Shown one piece after another: positions 1-6,951 of a stretch of DNA of 17,263 nucleotides. The position numbers and the translations under genes are program-made. A model generated the notes under the pieces. That model was not told where the DNA came from, made no database searches, and was given only the letters and a program-made list of their open reading frames with translations. Source of the DNA: JAFLBB01 sp040007195 (GTDB lineage Bacteria; Acidobacteriota; Terriglobia; Bryobacterales; Bryobacteraceae); contig JBDTVQ010000110.1 of assembly GCA_040007195.1 (NCBI GenBank), forward strand, positions 1 through 17,263, given 5' to 3'. Each line of letters begins with the position of its first letter. Position 1 is the stretch's first letter.

Positions 1-51
1 CAATATAAAAATCAGCAGTCGTTACCCCTGGAAGCGGTTCCGAACGTCTAA
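1..51 (+). CDS. C-terminal end of an upstream gene (partial)
   Basis: Frame 1 is open from the window edge and ends at a TAA at 49-51, giving the tail QYKNQQSLPLEAVPNV. The next gene starts 15 bp later on the same strand, so the two are probably co-transcribed. Sixteen codons are too few to identify a family. The fact that the downstream gene is pseudopilin-like makes a secretion or pilus component plausible, but that is inference only. It could also be a chance open frame, since 48 nt without a stop is not rare in GC-rich DNA. Confidence 0.4.
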   Translation, partial: QYKNQQSLPLEAVPNV

Positions 52-66
52 GGCTACAGAAGCACG

Positions 67-1467
67 ATGAGAAGAAGATCACAACGGCGCGACCAGCGTG
101 GGTTTGCCATGCTTCTCGTGTTTGCCATGGCCGCGGCCGTGGTGGTGATGCTGTATATGGAAGCTCCGCGGCTGGCCCAGCAGGCGCTGAGGGCCAAAGA
201 ACAGTTGCTGATCGACCGCGGCGAACAGTATCAGCGGGCGATTCAAGTGTTCGTACGCGCGACGAAGAAGTATCCACAGTCGCTCGACGAGTTGGAAAAG
301 TTTCAGGACAAGCGCTATCTGCGGCAGCGATATAAAGATCCGTTCACGGGCGATACGGAGTGGCGGCTGATTCACTACGAAAACGGCGTATTTCGTGATT
401 CCAAAGTGTACGGTCCGAAGAAGGATGGCGAGGAAAAATCCAAGCAGACGTTCATCGGCGAGTTAGGATTCGTCGGCAGGCCTCCCGACGATGCGAACGA
501 TCCGAACGCGCAGAACCAAGCCGCTCAGCGGCGAGCCAGCGACCGTCCGGCGATCGCCTCCGGCCAGGGGGGTGAGGGGCAACCGGCGGATCCGAACGCA
601 CCGCCGCCCGATCCGAATCAGCCGGCCGGGCAAGCCCGAGCGACGCAGGGCTTGCCGTACGGCGTGCCCGCGGCACCGGGCCAGCCGGGCGCCGCGCCTG
701 TCATTCCAGGTGCGCCTGGGGTTCCCGGCATGCCGAGTTTCCGGCCCGCGAATCCGATTCAGACTCAGCCTCAGGGCCAACAGGGCACCAATCCGGGCGC
801 TAATAATTCGGGTGCAAACTCGGTGGGTGGGTTTATTGGTGGATCCATTCCCGCACCGGGCGGCGTCTCGAACTCACAAACCGGTGGTTCAAACGGTTTC
901 ATTGGCGGCGGAGGCGTGCCCACGACGCAAAACCCGGGCGGTATTCGGCCAGGCGGCGCCCAGGCCGGTGGGGCGGGCGGGATCGGCGGCATTCCGGGCG
1001 GATTTCCGGGAGGCAGTCCGGGTCAGGTTCCGACAGCAGCCGCCGATCTGATTCGACAGATTTTGACAACTCCGCGCGCGGGCGGCTTGCCGGGTGGGCA
1101 GGGAGTGGCGCAGGGCGGCTTGGGCAATGGCATTGCGGGCGTAGCGTCCAAGCGCGAAGCGTCGGGCATCAAGATCTACAACGAGCGAACAAAGTACGAC
1201 GAGTGGGAGTTCATTTACGACCAGAATAAAGAAAAGGCGAGCCAAGCCCAGGCCGCGGGCGTAAACAGCCAGGGGACCAACCAACCAGGCGGACAGCTAC
1301 AGGGAAGCCAGCCGGGCGGTCCGTTGAGCGGCTCCGGTACCGGTAGCGGCTTGGGCAGCAGTTCTGGGAGCGGATCGCAAACGACAACTCCGTCCTCTCC
1401 CTCTACGGGGCGCGGTGGAGTGGGTGGGTTCATCGGCGGGTCGATACCGGCGCCACCGAAGCAGTGA
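67..1467 (+). CDS. Pseudopilin-like membrane-anchored protein with long Gly/Pro/Gln-rich tail
   Basis: The 466-residue product begins with a basic stretch (MRRRSQRRDQRG) followed by one hydrophobic helix at about residues 12-30. This is the layout of a type IV pilin or type II secretion pseudopilin, with a possible prepilin-peptidase site between G12 and F13. The usual Glu at mature position +5 is absent (Leu instead), as in GspK- or PilX-like minor pilins. Residues 31-135 form a globular part with YPQSLDEL and YKDPFTGDTEWRLI, which resembles GspG-type proteins. Residues 140-355 and 390-466 are low-complexity and rich in G, P, Q, S and N. Between them is a short ordered island, IKIYNERTKYDEWEFIYD, near residue 370. 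VGGFIGGSIPAP occurs twice, at residues 253-264 and near the C terminus. No strong Shine-Dalgarno precedes the ATG. A role in type II secretion or pilus assembly is likely by homology of layout; the function of the tail is unknown. Confidence 0.7.
   Translation: MRRRSQRRDQRGFAMLLVFAMAAAVVVMLYMEAPRLAQQALRAKEQLLIDRGEQYQRAIQVFVRATKKYPQSLDELEKFQDKRYLRQRYKDPFTGDTEWRLIHYENGVFRDSKVYGPKKDGEEKSKQTFIGELGFVGRPPDDANDPNAQNQAAQRRASDRPAIASGQGGEGQPADPNAPPPDPNQPAGQARATQGLPYGVPAAPGQPGAAPVIPGAPGVPGMPSFRPANPIQTQPQGQQGTNPGANNSGANSVGGFIGGSIPAPGGVSNSQTGGSNGFIGGGGVPTTQNPGGIRPGGAQAGGAGGIGGIPGGFPGGSPGQVPTAAADLIRQILTTPRAGGLPGGQGVAQGGLGNGIAGVASKREASGIKIYNERTKYDEWEFIYDQNKEKASQAQAAGVNSQGTNQPGGQLQGSQPGGPLSGSGTGSGLGSSSGSGSQTTTPSSPSTGRGGVGGFIGGSIPAPPKQ
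823..858 (+). repeat. First copy of a 12-residue coding repeat (VGGFIGGSIPAP)
   Basis: The peptide VGGFIGGSIPAP is encoded here and again at 1420-1455, just before the stop codon of the same gene. The two DNA copies differ at several third-codon positions (for example TTT ATT GGT against TTC ATC GGC) and in the Ser codon (TCC against TCG), so the amino-acid sequence has been kept while the bases drifted. A shorter relative, GFIGGGGVP, lies at 895-921. Confidence 0.85.
1420..1455 (+). repeat. Second copy of the 12-residue coding repeat, near the C terminus
   Basis: This copy of VGGFIGGSIPAP is followed only by PKQ and the stop codon, so the protein ends in the repeat. The other copy is at 823-858. 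Conservation of the peptide despite synonymous differences suggests the motif matters to the protein, for example as a binding or docking segment; that role is inference. Confidence 0.85.
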
Positions 1468-1471
1468 ACGA

Positions 1472-1882
1472 TTAGCTGAGTAGCTTGAGGATTTCGGTGA
1501 GCTCAGTGCGAATGCTCGCCAAAGCGGCCGGTGCGGGTGAGGGAGGACCGAAGAGGTCGCCTTGCGATTTGGGAACGGCGGCAGTTTTCACGGACGCCTT
1601 CTTTTTATTCTGGTCCAAATAGAGCCGCGCGCCTTCAATCGTGAATCGCTTTTCGTAGAGCAGGCGCTTGAGTTCAAGAACCATCTCCACATCCTTGCGG
1701 CGGTAGAGGCGGTGGCCGGTGCCGGACTTCTTGGGGACCAGGGAAGGGAACTCGGATTCCCAATAGCGGAGGACATACGGTTCCACTCCGGCCAAGTGGC
1801 TGACTTCTCCAATTCGGAAGTACAGTTTGTCCGGAATTTCCGGAGTTGTGCTGGCTGGCGGCGTTGGATTTACGTTCCTCAT
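1472..1882 (-). CDS. MerR-family transcriptional regulator (small, no effector domain)
   Basis: The product is 136 residues from the ATG at 1882. Residues 20-90 form the MerR winged-helix domain: YFRIGEVSHLAGVEPYVLRYW is the helix-turn-helix and SGTGHRLYRRKDVEMVLELKRLLYEKRFTIEGA is the wing and following helices. After residue 92 comes only a Lys/Pro/Ala-rich linker and a short helix (LASIRTELTEILKLL) that could dimerise. There is no cysteine cluster or ligand-binding domain, so this is not a metal or drug sensor of the classical kind. A longer reading from a TTG at 1960 exists, but it has no ribosome site and would cross a good candidate promoter, so I prefer the ATG. The gene converges on the pseudopilin-like gene with a 4-bp gap and is divergent from the VOC gene. 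Its targets are not evident apart from possible autoregulation. Confidence 0.85.
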   Translation of the reverse strand: MRNVNPTPPASTTPEIPDKLYFRIGEVSHLAGVEPYVLRYWESEFPSLVPKKSGTGHRLYRRKDVEMVLELKRLLYEKRFTIEGARLYLDQNKKKASVKTAAVPKSQGDLFGPPSPAPAALASIRTELTEILKLLS

Positions 1883-1909
1883 CGAAACGGTATGTCGAAC
1901 CTCCCCATC

Positions 1910-1938
1910 ATGGTATGGGAACGTTCCTGCGCCGTCAA
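1910..1938 (-). promoter_or_regulatory. Putative merR promoter with a palindrome in the spacer
   Basis: On the minus strand TTGACG (1933-1938) is followed after 17 bp by TACCAT (1910-1915), a plausible sigma-70-type -35/-10 pair. The spacer contains the perfect palindrome GGAACGTTCC at 1918-1927. MerR-family proteins characteristically bind dyads lying between -35 and -10, so this could be an autoregulatory operator. The -10 match is only 4 of 6. The predicted start near 1903 would leave a leader of about 20 nt and place the purine-rich GGGGAGG (1900-1906) right at the transcript end. Confidence 0.35.
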
Positions 1939-2005
1939 CCGTAGAGAGAGTTAAATCCAAAGCAGTAGTTCAAGATTCGGGTGGGGAAACGCGCTAGAAT
2001 CGCTC

Positions 2006-2011
2006 AGGGAG
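2006..2011 (+). promoter_or_regulatory. Ribosome binding site of the VOC gene
   Basis: AGGGAG lies 7 nt before the ATG at 2019 and supports that start. A -10-like TAGAAT is further upstream at 1995-2000, but no convincing -35 accompanies it. Confidence 0.6.
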
Positions 2012-2018
2012 ATTCCCC

Positions 2019-2807
2019 ATGCCCCACATCGATTCGCACCTACCTGGGAGCTTCTGTTGGTTCGAACTTTGCACCTCCGATCAGGCGGCGGCAAAGCGGT
2101 TCTATGGCGGACTGTTCGGATGGAGTGTGCAGGATCATCCGATGGGGCCAGAGGCATATTACACGATGTTCCGGCTGGAAGGCCGGGATGTGGCGGGCGG
2201 CTACCAGTTGGACCCCAAGCAGTATTTGGGCGTACCTCCGCACTGGGCTACATATATTCAGGTGGAAGACGCGGACGCCGCTGCCGAGCGGGCGCGGTCA
2301 CTGGGCGGCAAGCTGATTGTCGATCCGTTCGACGTCTTTGACCTTGGCCGCATGGCAACGCTGCAGGATCCGACGTGCGCCTATTTCTGCTTGTGGCAGC
2401 CCAAGAAGCACACCGGGTCGGGAATTGCGGGCGTACCGGGCACCGTCTGCTGGAGCGAACTGGCCACGGCGGATCCGGAGAAGGCGCGGGATTTCTACAC
2501 CCAGCTCTTCGCTTGGGAAACCTACGTAGGCGGCGAATCGAACTATATTCACATCAAAGTGGGCGGCAAGGACGCGGGCGGGATACTGCCACTGAGTTCG
2601 CAGGGAGCTGGCGTGCCCCCGCATTGGATGCCCTATTTTCTCTCGGCCGATTGCGACGCTACGGCGGGCCGCGCGAAAGAGTTGGGCGGAGACTGGTTCA
2701 TGCCGCCGACCACGATGCCGAATGTTGGCCGCTTTGCGGTATTAAAAGATCCGCAGGGAGCCGTTTTTTCTGTAATTCAAGTAACACAAGTGCAACCAGA
2801 GCCCTAG
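2019..2807 (+). CDS. VOC-family (glyoxalase-fold) protein with two domains
   Basis: The 262-residue product is an internal duplication of the vicinal-oxygen-chelate fold. Domain 1 covers about residues 8-126 (PGSFCWFELCTSDQAAAKRFY, then LQDPTCAYFCLWQ) and domain 2 about 138-254 (PGTVCWSELATADPEKARDFY, then LKDPQGAVFSVIQ). The repeated W-E-L...A..FY..LF.W pattern and PPHW..Y are typical of the glyoxalase/bleomycin-resistance/dioxygenase family members found in soil bacteria. There is no signal peptide, so the protein is probably cytoplasmic. The substrate cannot be read from the sequence, and many relatives have no known reaction. Because both halves are kept, the protein may fold as a pseudo-dimer with the site between the domains. 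The ATG is supported by AGGGAG 7 nt upstream. It stands alone, divergent from merR and 98 bp before the adaptor gene. Confidence 0.85.
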   Translation: MPHIDSHLPGSFCWFELCTSDQAAAKRFYGGLFGWSVQDHPMGPEAYYTMFRLEGRDVAGGYQLDPKQYLGVPPHWATYIQVEDADAAAERARSLGGKLIVDPFDVFDLGRMATLQDPTCAYFCLWQPKKHTGSGIAGVPGTVCWSELATADPEKARDFYTQLFAWETYVGGESNYIHIKVGGKDAGGILPLSSQGAGVPPHWMPYFLSADCDATAGRAKELGGDWFMPPTTMPNVGRFAVLKDPQGAVFSVIQVTQVQPEP

Positions 2808-2850
2808 GTATCGGCCCGGTTGAGGTATGAAATTGCTGTCGCAAGCATGG

Positions 2851-2866
2851 GAAAGTCTGAACTTTC
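2851..2866 (+). promoter_or_regulatory. Small inverted repeat upstream of the adaptor gene
   Basis: GAAAGT ctga ACTTTC is a perfect 6-bp inverted repeat with a 4-nt centre, about 40 bp before the chosen start of the adaptor gene. It is followed at 2871-2880 by a second short dyad (GCTT tc AAGC). GTCTGAA also recurs at 2855-2861 and 2881-2887. These could be operator half-sites for an exporter repressor or a weak hairpin after the VOC gene. There is no T tract, so a terminator is unlikely. Confidence 0.25.
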
Positions 2867-2893
2867 GTGTGCTTTCAAGCGTCTGAAGACATT

Positions 2894-2899
2894 GGGAGA
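2894..2899 (+). promoter_or_regulatory. Ribosome binding site deciding a TTG start
   Basis: GGGAGA lies 6 nt before the TTG at 2906, in frame with the adaptor protein. The only longer reading starts at a GTG at 2867 with no ribosome site. It would add 13 residues rich in charge ahead of the membrane helix. Confidence 0.55.
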
Positions 2900-2905
2900 A
2901 AACGA

Positions 2906-4330
2906 TTGAAAACGAAGTGGAAAGTCACACTTGGAGTGGTGGGAGTCCTCGTGCTGGCGGGCGGTATTGCCGGCGGCTTGAAGTACCGGAACCGGGGAAT
3001 AGTGACCGTGCAAACAGGCAAGGCGGGCCGCCAGGATTTGACGTCGCTCGTGACGGCTTCTGGCGAGATTAAACCCCGTAATTACATCAACATCGGAACA
3101 AATGCCATTTCCCCGGCGCGCATCGTGACAATCGAAGTCGTGGAAGGCCAACATGTGCGCAAGGGGCAGGTGCTGGCGCGGCTGGAATCGGTTCAGCCGG
3201 AGGCGGACGTAGCGGCGCAGAGAGCATCGTTGAGTTCGGCCGAAGCGGAGTCGGCAGCGGCGGAAGCGGGCGTTAGAGTTGCCGACGACAACATCCACAC
3301 GGCGGAGGCGACGGTGGCGCGGTCGAAGGCCGATCTGGAGAAAGCGAAAATTAATTTCGATCGGACCAAGCAGTTGTTCGAAGCCAAACTCGTGGCCTCG
3401 CAGGATTACGACCAGAGGAGAATTGAAGTGACTGCGGCGGAAGCGGCAGTGCGCGAAGCCGAGTTGCGCGTGACGCAGCTTCGGGGGCAGAAACTGCAAA
3501 CGGCCGCGAATCTCACCTCGATGCAGCGTCGGATCGCCGTCAGCCGGGCGCAGTTGCTGCGGGCGCAGGACGTGTTGCAGCGCACCATGTCGGTGGCGCC
3601 GATCGACGGAGTGGTCACGAACCTGCCGGTTCGAGTGGGCGAGACCGTGGTGCCCGGCATTCAGAATTCGGCGTCGAGCCTGATTATGACCATCGCCGAC
3701 ATGTCGCTTATTACCGCCGAGGTGAAGGTGGACGAAACCGATGTCGTGAATGTGAAGCTCGATCAGGTTGCCGATATTACGATCGACGCAATTCCTAACC
3801 GGACGTTTAAGGGACACGTCATTGAGATGGGCAATACGGCGATCTTGCGCTCAACCGGCCTGGCGGCTTCTCAAAGCGCAATTTCGAGCCAGGAAGCCAA
3901 GGATTTTAAAGTTGTGGTGGCTTTGGACAATCCCCCGCCGGAGATCCGGCCCGGGTTGTCGTGCACGGCCAAGATCGTGACGGCGACCCGGAAGAGCGTG
4001 GTGAGCATTCCGATTCAGGCGCTGACCGTGCGCACCAAGGGCGACCTGGAACCGTCGAAACCGGGCGAGAAGGCGCCGCCGAAGTCCGATCCGGCGGCTG
4101 AGAAGGCGCGCAAGGAAGAGATTCAGGGCGTCTTTGTCGTGCAGGCGGAGAAGGCCGTCTTTCGAAACGTGGAGACGGGGGTTACGGGCGCCACCGACAT
4201 CGAAGTGGTGAGCGGGTTGAACGAAGGCGATCAGATCATTACCGGAAGCTACAAAGTGATCCGTACGTTGAAGAACGAAACAAAAGTGAAGGTCGACAAC
4301 AAAGTTCCGGTGAAGGCGGAGACCACGTAA
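2906..4330 (+). CDS. Periplasmic adaptor (membrane-fusion/HlyD-MacA type) of an efflux system
   Basis: The product is 474 residues from the TTG at 2906. A short basic start (MKTKWK) and hydrophobic helix at about residues 7-24 anchor it in the inner membrane, with the rest in the periplasm. Residues 45-95 and 228-265 form the split lipoyl-like domain (VVEGQHVRKGQVLARL; APIDGVVTNLPVRVGETV). Residues 97-225 form a long alpha-helical hairpin rich in Ala, Glu, Arg and Gln. Residues 268-360 are the beta-barrel domain, and a membrane-proximal domain follows. The insert at about residues 377-407 is unusually charged and Pro/Lys-rich. This layout matches MacA-like adaptors that link an ABC transporter to a TolC-type channel. 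The next gene encodes a MacB/LolD-type ATPase, which fits. The substrate is unknown. Confidence 0.88.
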   Translation: MKTKWKVTLGVVGVLVLAGGIAGGLKYRNRGIVTVQTGKAGRQDLTSLVTASGEIKPRNYINIGTNAISPARIVTIEVVEGQHVRKGQVLARLESVQPEADVAAQRASLSSAEAESAAAEAGVRVADDNIHTAEATVARSKADLEKAKINFDRTKQLFEAKLVASQDYDQRRIEVTAAEAAVREAELRVTQLRGQKLQTAANLTSMQRRIAVSRAQLLRAQDVLQRTMSVAPIDGVVTNLPVRVGETVVPGIQNSASSLIMTIADMSLITAEVKVDETDVVNVKLDQVADITIDAIPNRTFKGHVIEMGNTAILRSTGLAASQSAISSQEAKDFKVVVALDNPPPEIRPGLSCTAKIVTATRKSVVSIPIQALTVRTKGDLEPSKPGEKAPPKSDPAAEKARKEEIQGVFVVQAEKAVFRNVETGVTGATDIEVVSGLNEGDQIITGSYKVIRTLKNETKVKVDNKVPVKAETT

Positions 4331-4411
4331 CACGAGGTAATGGCACCGGCGTCAGCGAAGGCGGGTAACCTGGGCGGCGGCAACATCGCCGTTCCCTATT
4401 GGCGTCACGGC

Positions 4412-4439
4412 TTGGGGTGCTGGCGCTCTCAGCTACAAT
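4412..4439 (+). promoter_or_regulatory. Weak candidate promoter for the ABC ATPase gene
   Basis: TACAAT at 4434-4439 matches the -10 consensus at 5 of 6 positions. TTGGGG at 4412-4417 is a poor -35 with a 16-bp spacer. It lies in the 138-bp gap between the adaptor and ATPase genes, which is long compared with most gaps here, so the ATPase may have its own transcript. No convincing terminator hairpin was seen in this gap. Confidence 0.3.
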
Positions 4440-4468
4440 CAGAAAGACCGAGGAGTTTGCACATACAG

Positions 4469-5212
4469 ATGGCCACAGCCGCACCGATTAACAGCACAGA
4501 GCGTGGCGAACAACTGCGCCGCGACGGAATCGTCATCCGCACCTACGATCTGTGGAAGACCTACATCATGGGCGACACGGAGATCAACGCCGTGGCTGGC
4601 ATTGATATCGAAATCCGCCGGGGTGAGTACGTGGCCATTATGGGCCCCTCGGGCTCCGGTAAGTCGACGCTGATGAACCTGATCGGCTGTCTGGATACCC
4701 CGACGCGCGGCGACTACTTCATCAACGGCAGTCTGGTTTCGAAAATGAGCGACGACGACCTGGCGCACATCCGGAACAAGGAAATCGGCTTCGTTTTTCA
4801 GACGTTCAATCTGCTGCCCCGCGCCACGGCGCTGCACAACGTGGAACTGCCGCTCATTTATGCCGGCATGGATGCCCAAGTGCGCAAGGACCGCGCCATG
4901 GAGTGCTTACGGCATGTCGATCTCGAACGGCGCATGCATCACAAGCCCAGTGAATTGTCAGGCGGCCAACGCCAGCGCGTCGCCATCGCGAGGGCGTTGG
5001 TGAACAACCCGTCGATTCTGCTGGCCGATGAGCCGACCGGAAACCTGGATACGGCCACCGGCGTGGAAATCATGGGCCTTTTTGAACGGCTCCACGCGCA
5101 GGGAAATACCATTATTCTGGTTACCCACGAATTGGACATCGCCCTTCATGCGCACCGTGTGCTTCACGTGCGTGACGGCAAGCTGGAAAAAGACGAAATC
5201 GTCAAGAAGTAA
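4469..5212 (+). CDS. ABC transporter ATP-binding protein (MacB/LolD/FtsE-like)
   Basis: The product is 247 residues from the ATG at 4469. All nucleotide-binding motifs are present: Walker A GPSGSGKST (59-67), Q-loop Gln111 in FVFQTFNLLP, signature LSGGQ (163-167), Walker B ILLADE (183-188), D-loop NLD (192-194) and switch His220. The sequence is of the MacB/LolD class, which works with FtsX-like permeases to export peptides, drugs or lipoproteins by a mechanotransmission mechanism. A reading 43 residues longer, from 4340, gives an unusual N-terminal extension and covers the gap with the candidate promoter. AGGAG at 4451-4455 is 13 nt from the preferred ATG, slightly far. No permease gene follows: a convergent membrane-protein gene begins after 3 bp. 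The ATPase must therefore partner with a permease encoded elsewhere. Confidence 0.92.
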   Translation: MATAAPINSTERGEQLRRDGIVIRTYDLWKTYIMGDTEINAVAGIDIEIRRGEYVAIMGPSGSGKSTLMNLIGCLDTPTRGDYFINGSLVSKMSDDDLAHIRNKEIGFVFQTFNLLPRATALHNVELPLIYAGMDAQVRKDRAMECLRHVDLERRMHHKPSELSGGQRQRVAIARALVNNPSILLADEPTGNLDTATGVEIMGLFERLHAQGNTIILVTHELDIALHAHRVLHVRDGKLEKDEIVKK

Positions 5213-5215
5213 GCG

Positions 5216-6832
5216 CTAGGGATTCGCCGGAACAATCTCTACAAAATCGACTCGTCCGGCGGCGACTTTGCCTATGGGCTTGTAGAGCGGCCGCATGATG
5301 TCATAGAGCTTGCCCGACACCTCGGGCGAGACCACGGTCAACACGCGCTTCTGGAAATCGTCCCTGGATTCCACCCATAGCGTATCGGCAAAGAGGCGCA
5401 GGCCCTTTCCACGAGCCGCTTCCATTCGCGCCATCATGTATTTCGCCGTGCGCTCGCTGCCGGCGCGCGGCACCCAGGTGAAGGGAGTGGCCAGTAGCAG
5501 GTGCCTCTCCTCCAGACGTTCCGGCTTGCCATCGAGGTAAAGCGTGCTCTCCCACGTCACCAACGATTCGAACCCAACGAGAACCAGGAATGAAGTCTCG
5601 GGAGGCAGCTTCTGCCGCAGCGATTCCTGCAGGTGGACCCAGTTGCTATCGGTCTGCGTGCCGCGTGCGATCAGCTGCAAGGTGTAGGTGTAGTTCGCCA
5701 CAACCACGGGCAGCGCCACCCCGAAAGCCACGGCGAGAAACTTCCTTCGGTCCATCCGTTGCCGCAAAAAGAGAAGCAGGCCTAGAAACCCGGCGACACC
5801 GATAAACATCGGCTGTATTTGCATCTGCGGATCCTGTGGCTGCGAATAGACGTTTTCCGCCTGACCGACGAGGAACACTCCGGCGACACAGATTGCGAAG
5901 AGGCGCACCAGGCCCTTTCGCGTGAGTGCGTAGGCAAAACCTGCGAGGCAGACGAGAAGCCAGGCGTAGCCGATGAGCAGCGGGGTTCGGTACGGACCTG
6001 GCCCGAAGACGCCCTCATAGAAGCCCATGTTGTAACCGGCGGTGAAGTAGTTCGGAATCGCAACCAGTAGCAGCAAAAATTTGGACGGCAGCAACCCCAC
6101 CCATCCGCTTCCGCTGGCTTTCGCGGGATAGAGCACCTGCCAGACGCCGACGTGGCTTCCGGGTGCAAGCAGCAGTGTCCACGCCTTGAGCACAACGAGG
6201 TAGGCGGTTAGCGCCCCAACGCTGATGCGCCAACGCTCGAGAGGATTTTCCCAGAGGAACACGAGGTGGGCCAATCCTAACCCGGCAATCGCAGGAGGCG
6301 CGAGGGTCCAATGTAACAACGTGGCGAGGCCAAGCCCAGCCGAGCTTACGGGGACCCAAAGAAGCGGCGTATCGCCGGACGCCACGCGGAAGAATCCATA
6401 GAGTGCGAGGACGAACATCGAGTAACCCGGCATGATGTCTTCCGAGTTGAGCGTGTGAATGACAACGAACGCGGCCGTGGCATGGAAGAACGCCGTGAGG
6501 GCCGCAAGGACAACATCGGAGGTGATGTTCCAAACGAGTCCGAACACGAGCGCCGTCGCAAACGCGCTAAACACGGAGTTCCAAGCAGCGATTTCACGGA
6601 AGGTAACGGTTGGAAGATTGGCGCCATACCGCCACCACGAATCGGGCGAATATTCGCAAAGCCTGCCGAGCAGCGGAAGGTACGCCTGACCGCCGGAATC
6701 GATCGGTCCGTCGTGCTTTACTTCCCATTGCCGCACGCTGGGCGCTTTCCACAAACCGTTCGTTGTGGCGATGTTGGTGCGATCCATGGTGCGCATCTGC
6801 CAGACGAGCAGGGGCGCGAGGCAAAGGAACAA
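5216..6832 (-). CDS. Polytopic membrane protein, putative GT-C-type glycosyltransferase
   Basis: The 538-residue reading has about 11 membrane helices. Examples are the segments around AAWNSVFSAFATALVFGLVW, LAALTAFFHATAAFVVIHTL, LLIGYAWLLVCLAGFAYAL and FLAVAFGVALPVVVANYTY. A soluble C-terminal region of about 150 residues follows, beginning LIARGTQTDSNWVHLQ. The architecture (many helices, Asp-containing first loop MRTMDRTN, C-terminal soluble part) resembles GT-C enzymes, which move sugars from polyprenyl-phosphate donors outside the inner membrane. I see no diagnostic motif, so the assignment is tentative. The start is uncertain: the TTG at 6832 cuts into the first helix, and the frame stays open and hydrophobic further upstream with no ATG or GTG. 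It is divergent from the methyltransferase/GT2 pair, which fits a shared role, and converges on the ABC gene with a 3-bp gap. Confidence 0.6.
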   Translation of the reverse strand: MFLCLAPLLVWQMRTMDRTNIATTNGLWKAPSVRQWEVKHDGPIDSGGQAYLPLLGRLCEYSPDSWWRYGANLPTVTFREIAAWNSVFSAFATALVFGLVWNITSDVVLAALTAFFHATAAFVVIHTLNSEDIMPGYSMFVLALYGFFRVASGDTPLLWVPVSSAGLGLATLLHWTLAPPAIAGLGLAHLVFLWENPLERWRISVGALTAYLVVLKAWTLLLAPGSHVGVWQVLYPAKASGSGWVGLLPSKFLLLLVAIPNYFTAGYNMGFYEGVFGPGPYRTPLLIGYAWLLVCLAGFAYALTRKGLVRLFAICVAGVFLVGQAENVYSQPQDPQMQIQPMFIGVAGFLGLLLFLRQRMDRRKFLAVAFGVALPVVVANYTYTLQLIARGTQTDSNWVHLQESLRQKLPPETSFLVLVGFESLVTWESTLYLDGKPERLEERHLLLATPFTWVPRAGSERTAKYMMARMEAARGKGLRLFADTLWVESRDDFQKRVLTVVSPEVSGKLYDIMRPLYKPIGKVAAGRVDFVEIVPANP

Positions 6833-6951
6833 CAGGAGGGTCCACGCGAGTTGAGAGGAGAAGAGAGGGCGGATATCCTCAGTCTAGCACCGGCAAAACG
6901 AACCGCAACCGCGATTCTGCCATAGGTGTGCCAGAATGAATACCACAGCGA

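Noticed and set aside
540..1150. Gly/Pro-rich tract resembling collagen-like or PE_PGRS sequence
   Set aside because: There is no regular G-X-Y periodicity and no PE domain; it is irregular low-complexity sequence within the pseudopilin-like protein.
2804..3817. 337-codon open frame on the minus strand
   Set aside because: It lies opposite the well-supported adaptor gene, its product is rich in His and Arg with no recognisable domain, and it is explained by GC-rich codon bias of the real gene.
4369..4395. Possible terminator hairpin (CGGC-aacatc-GCCG) after the adaptor gene
   Set aside because: The stem is only 4-5 bp and no T tract follows, so it does not qualify as an intrinsic terminator.
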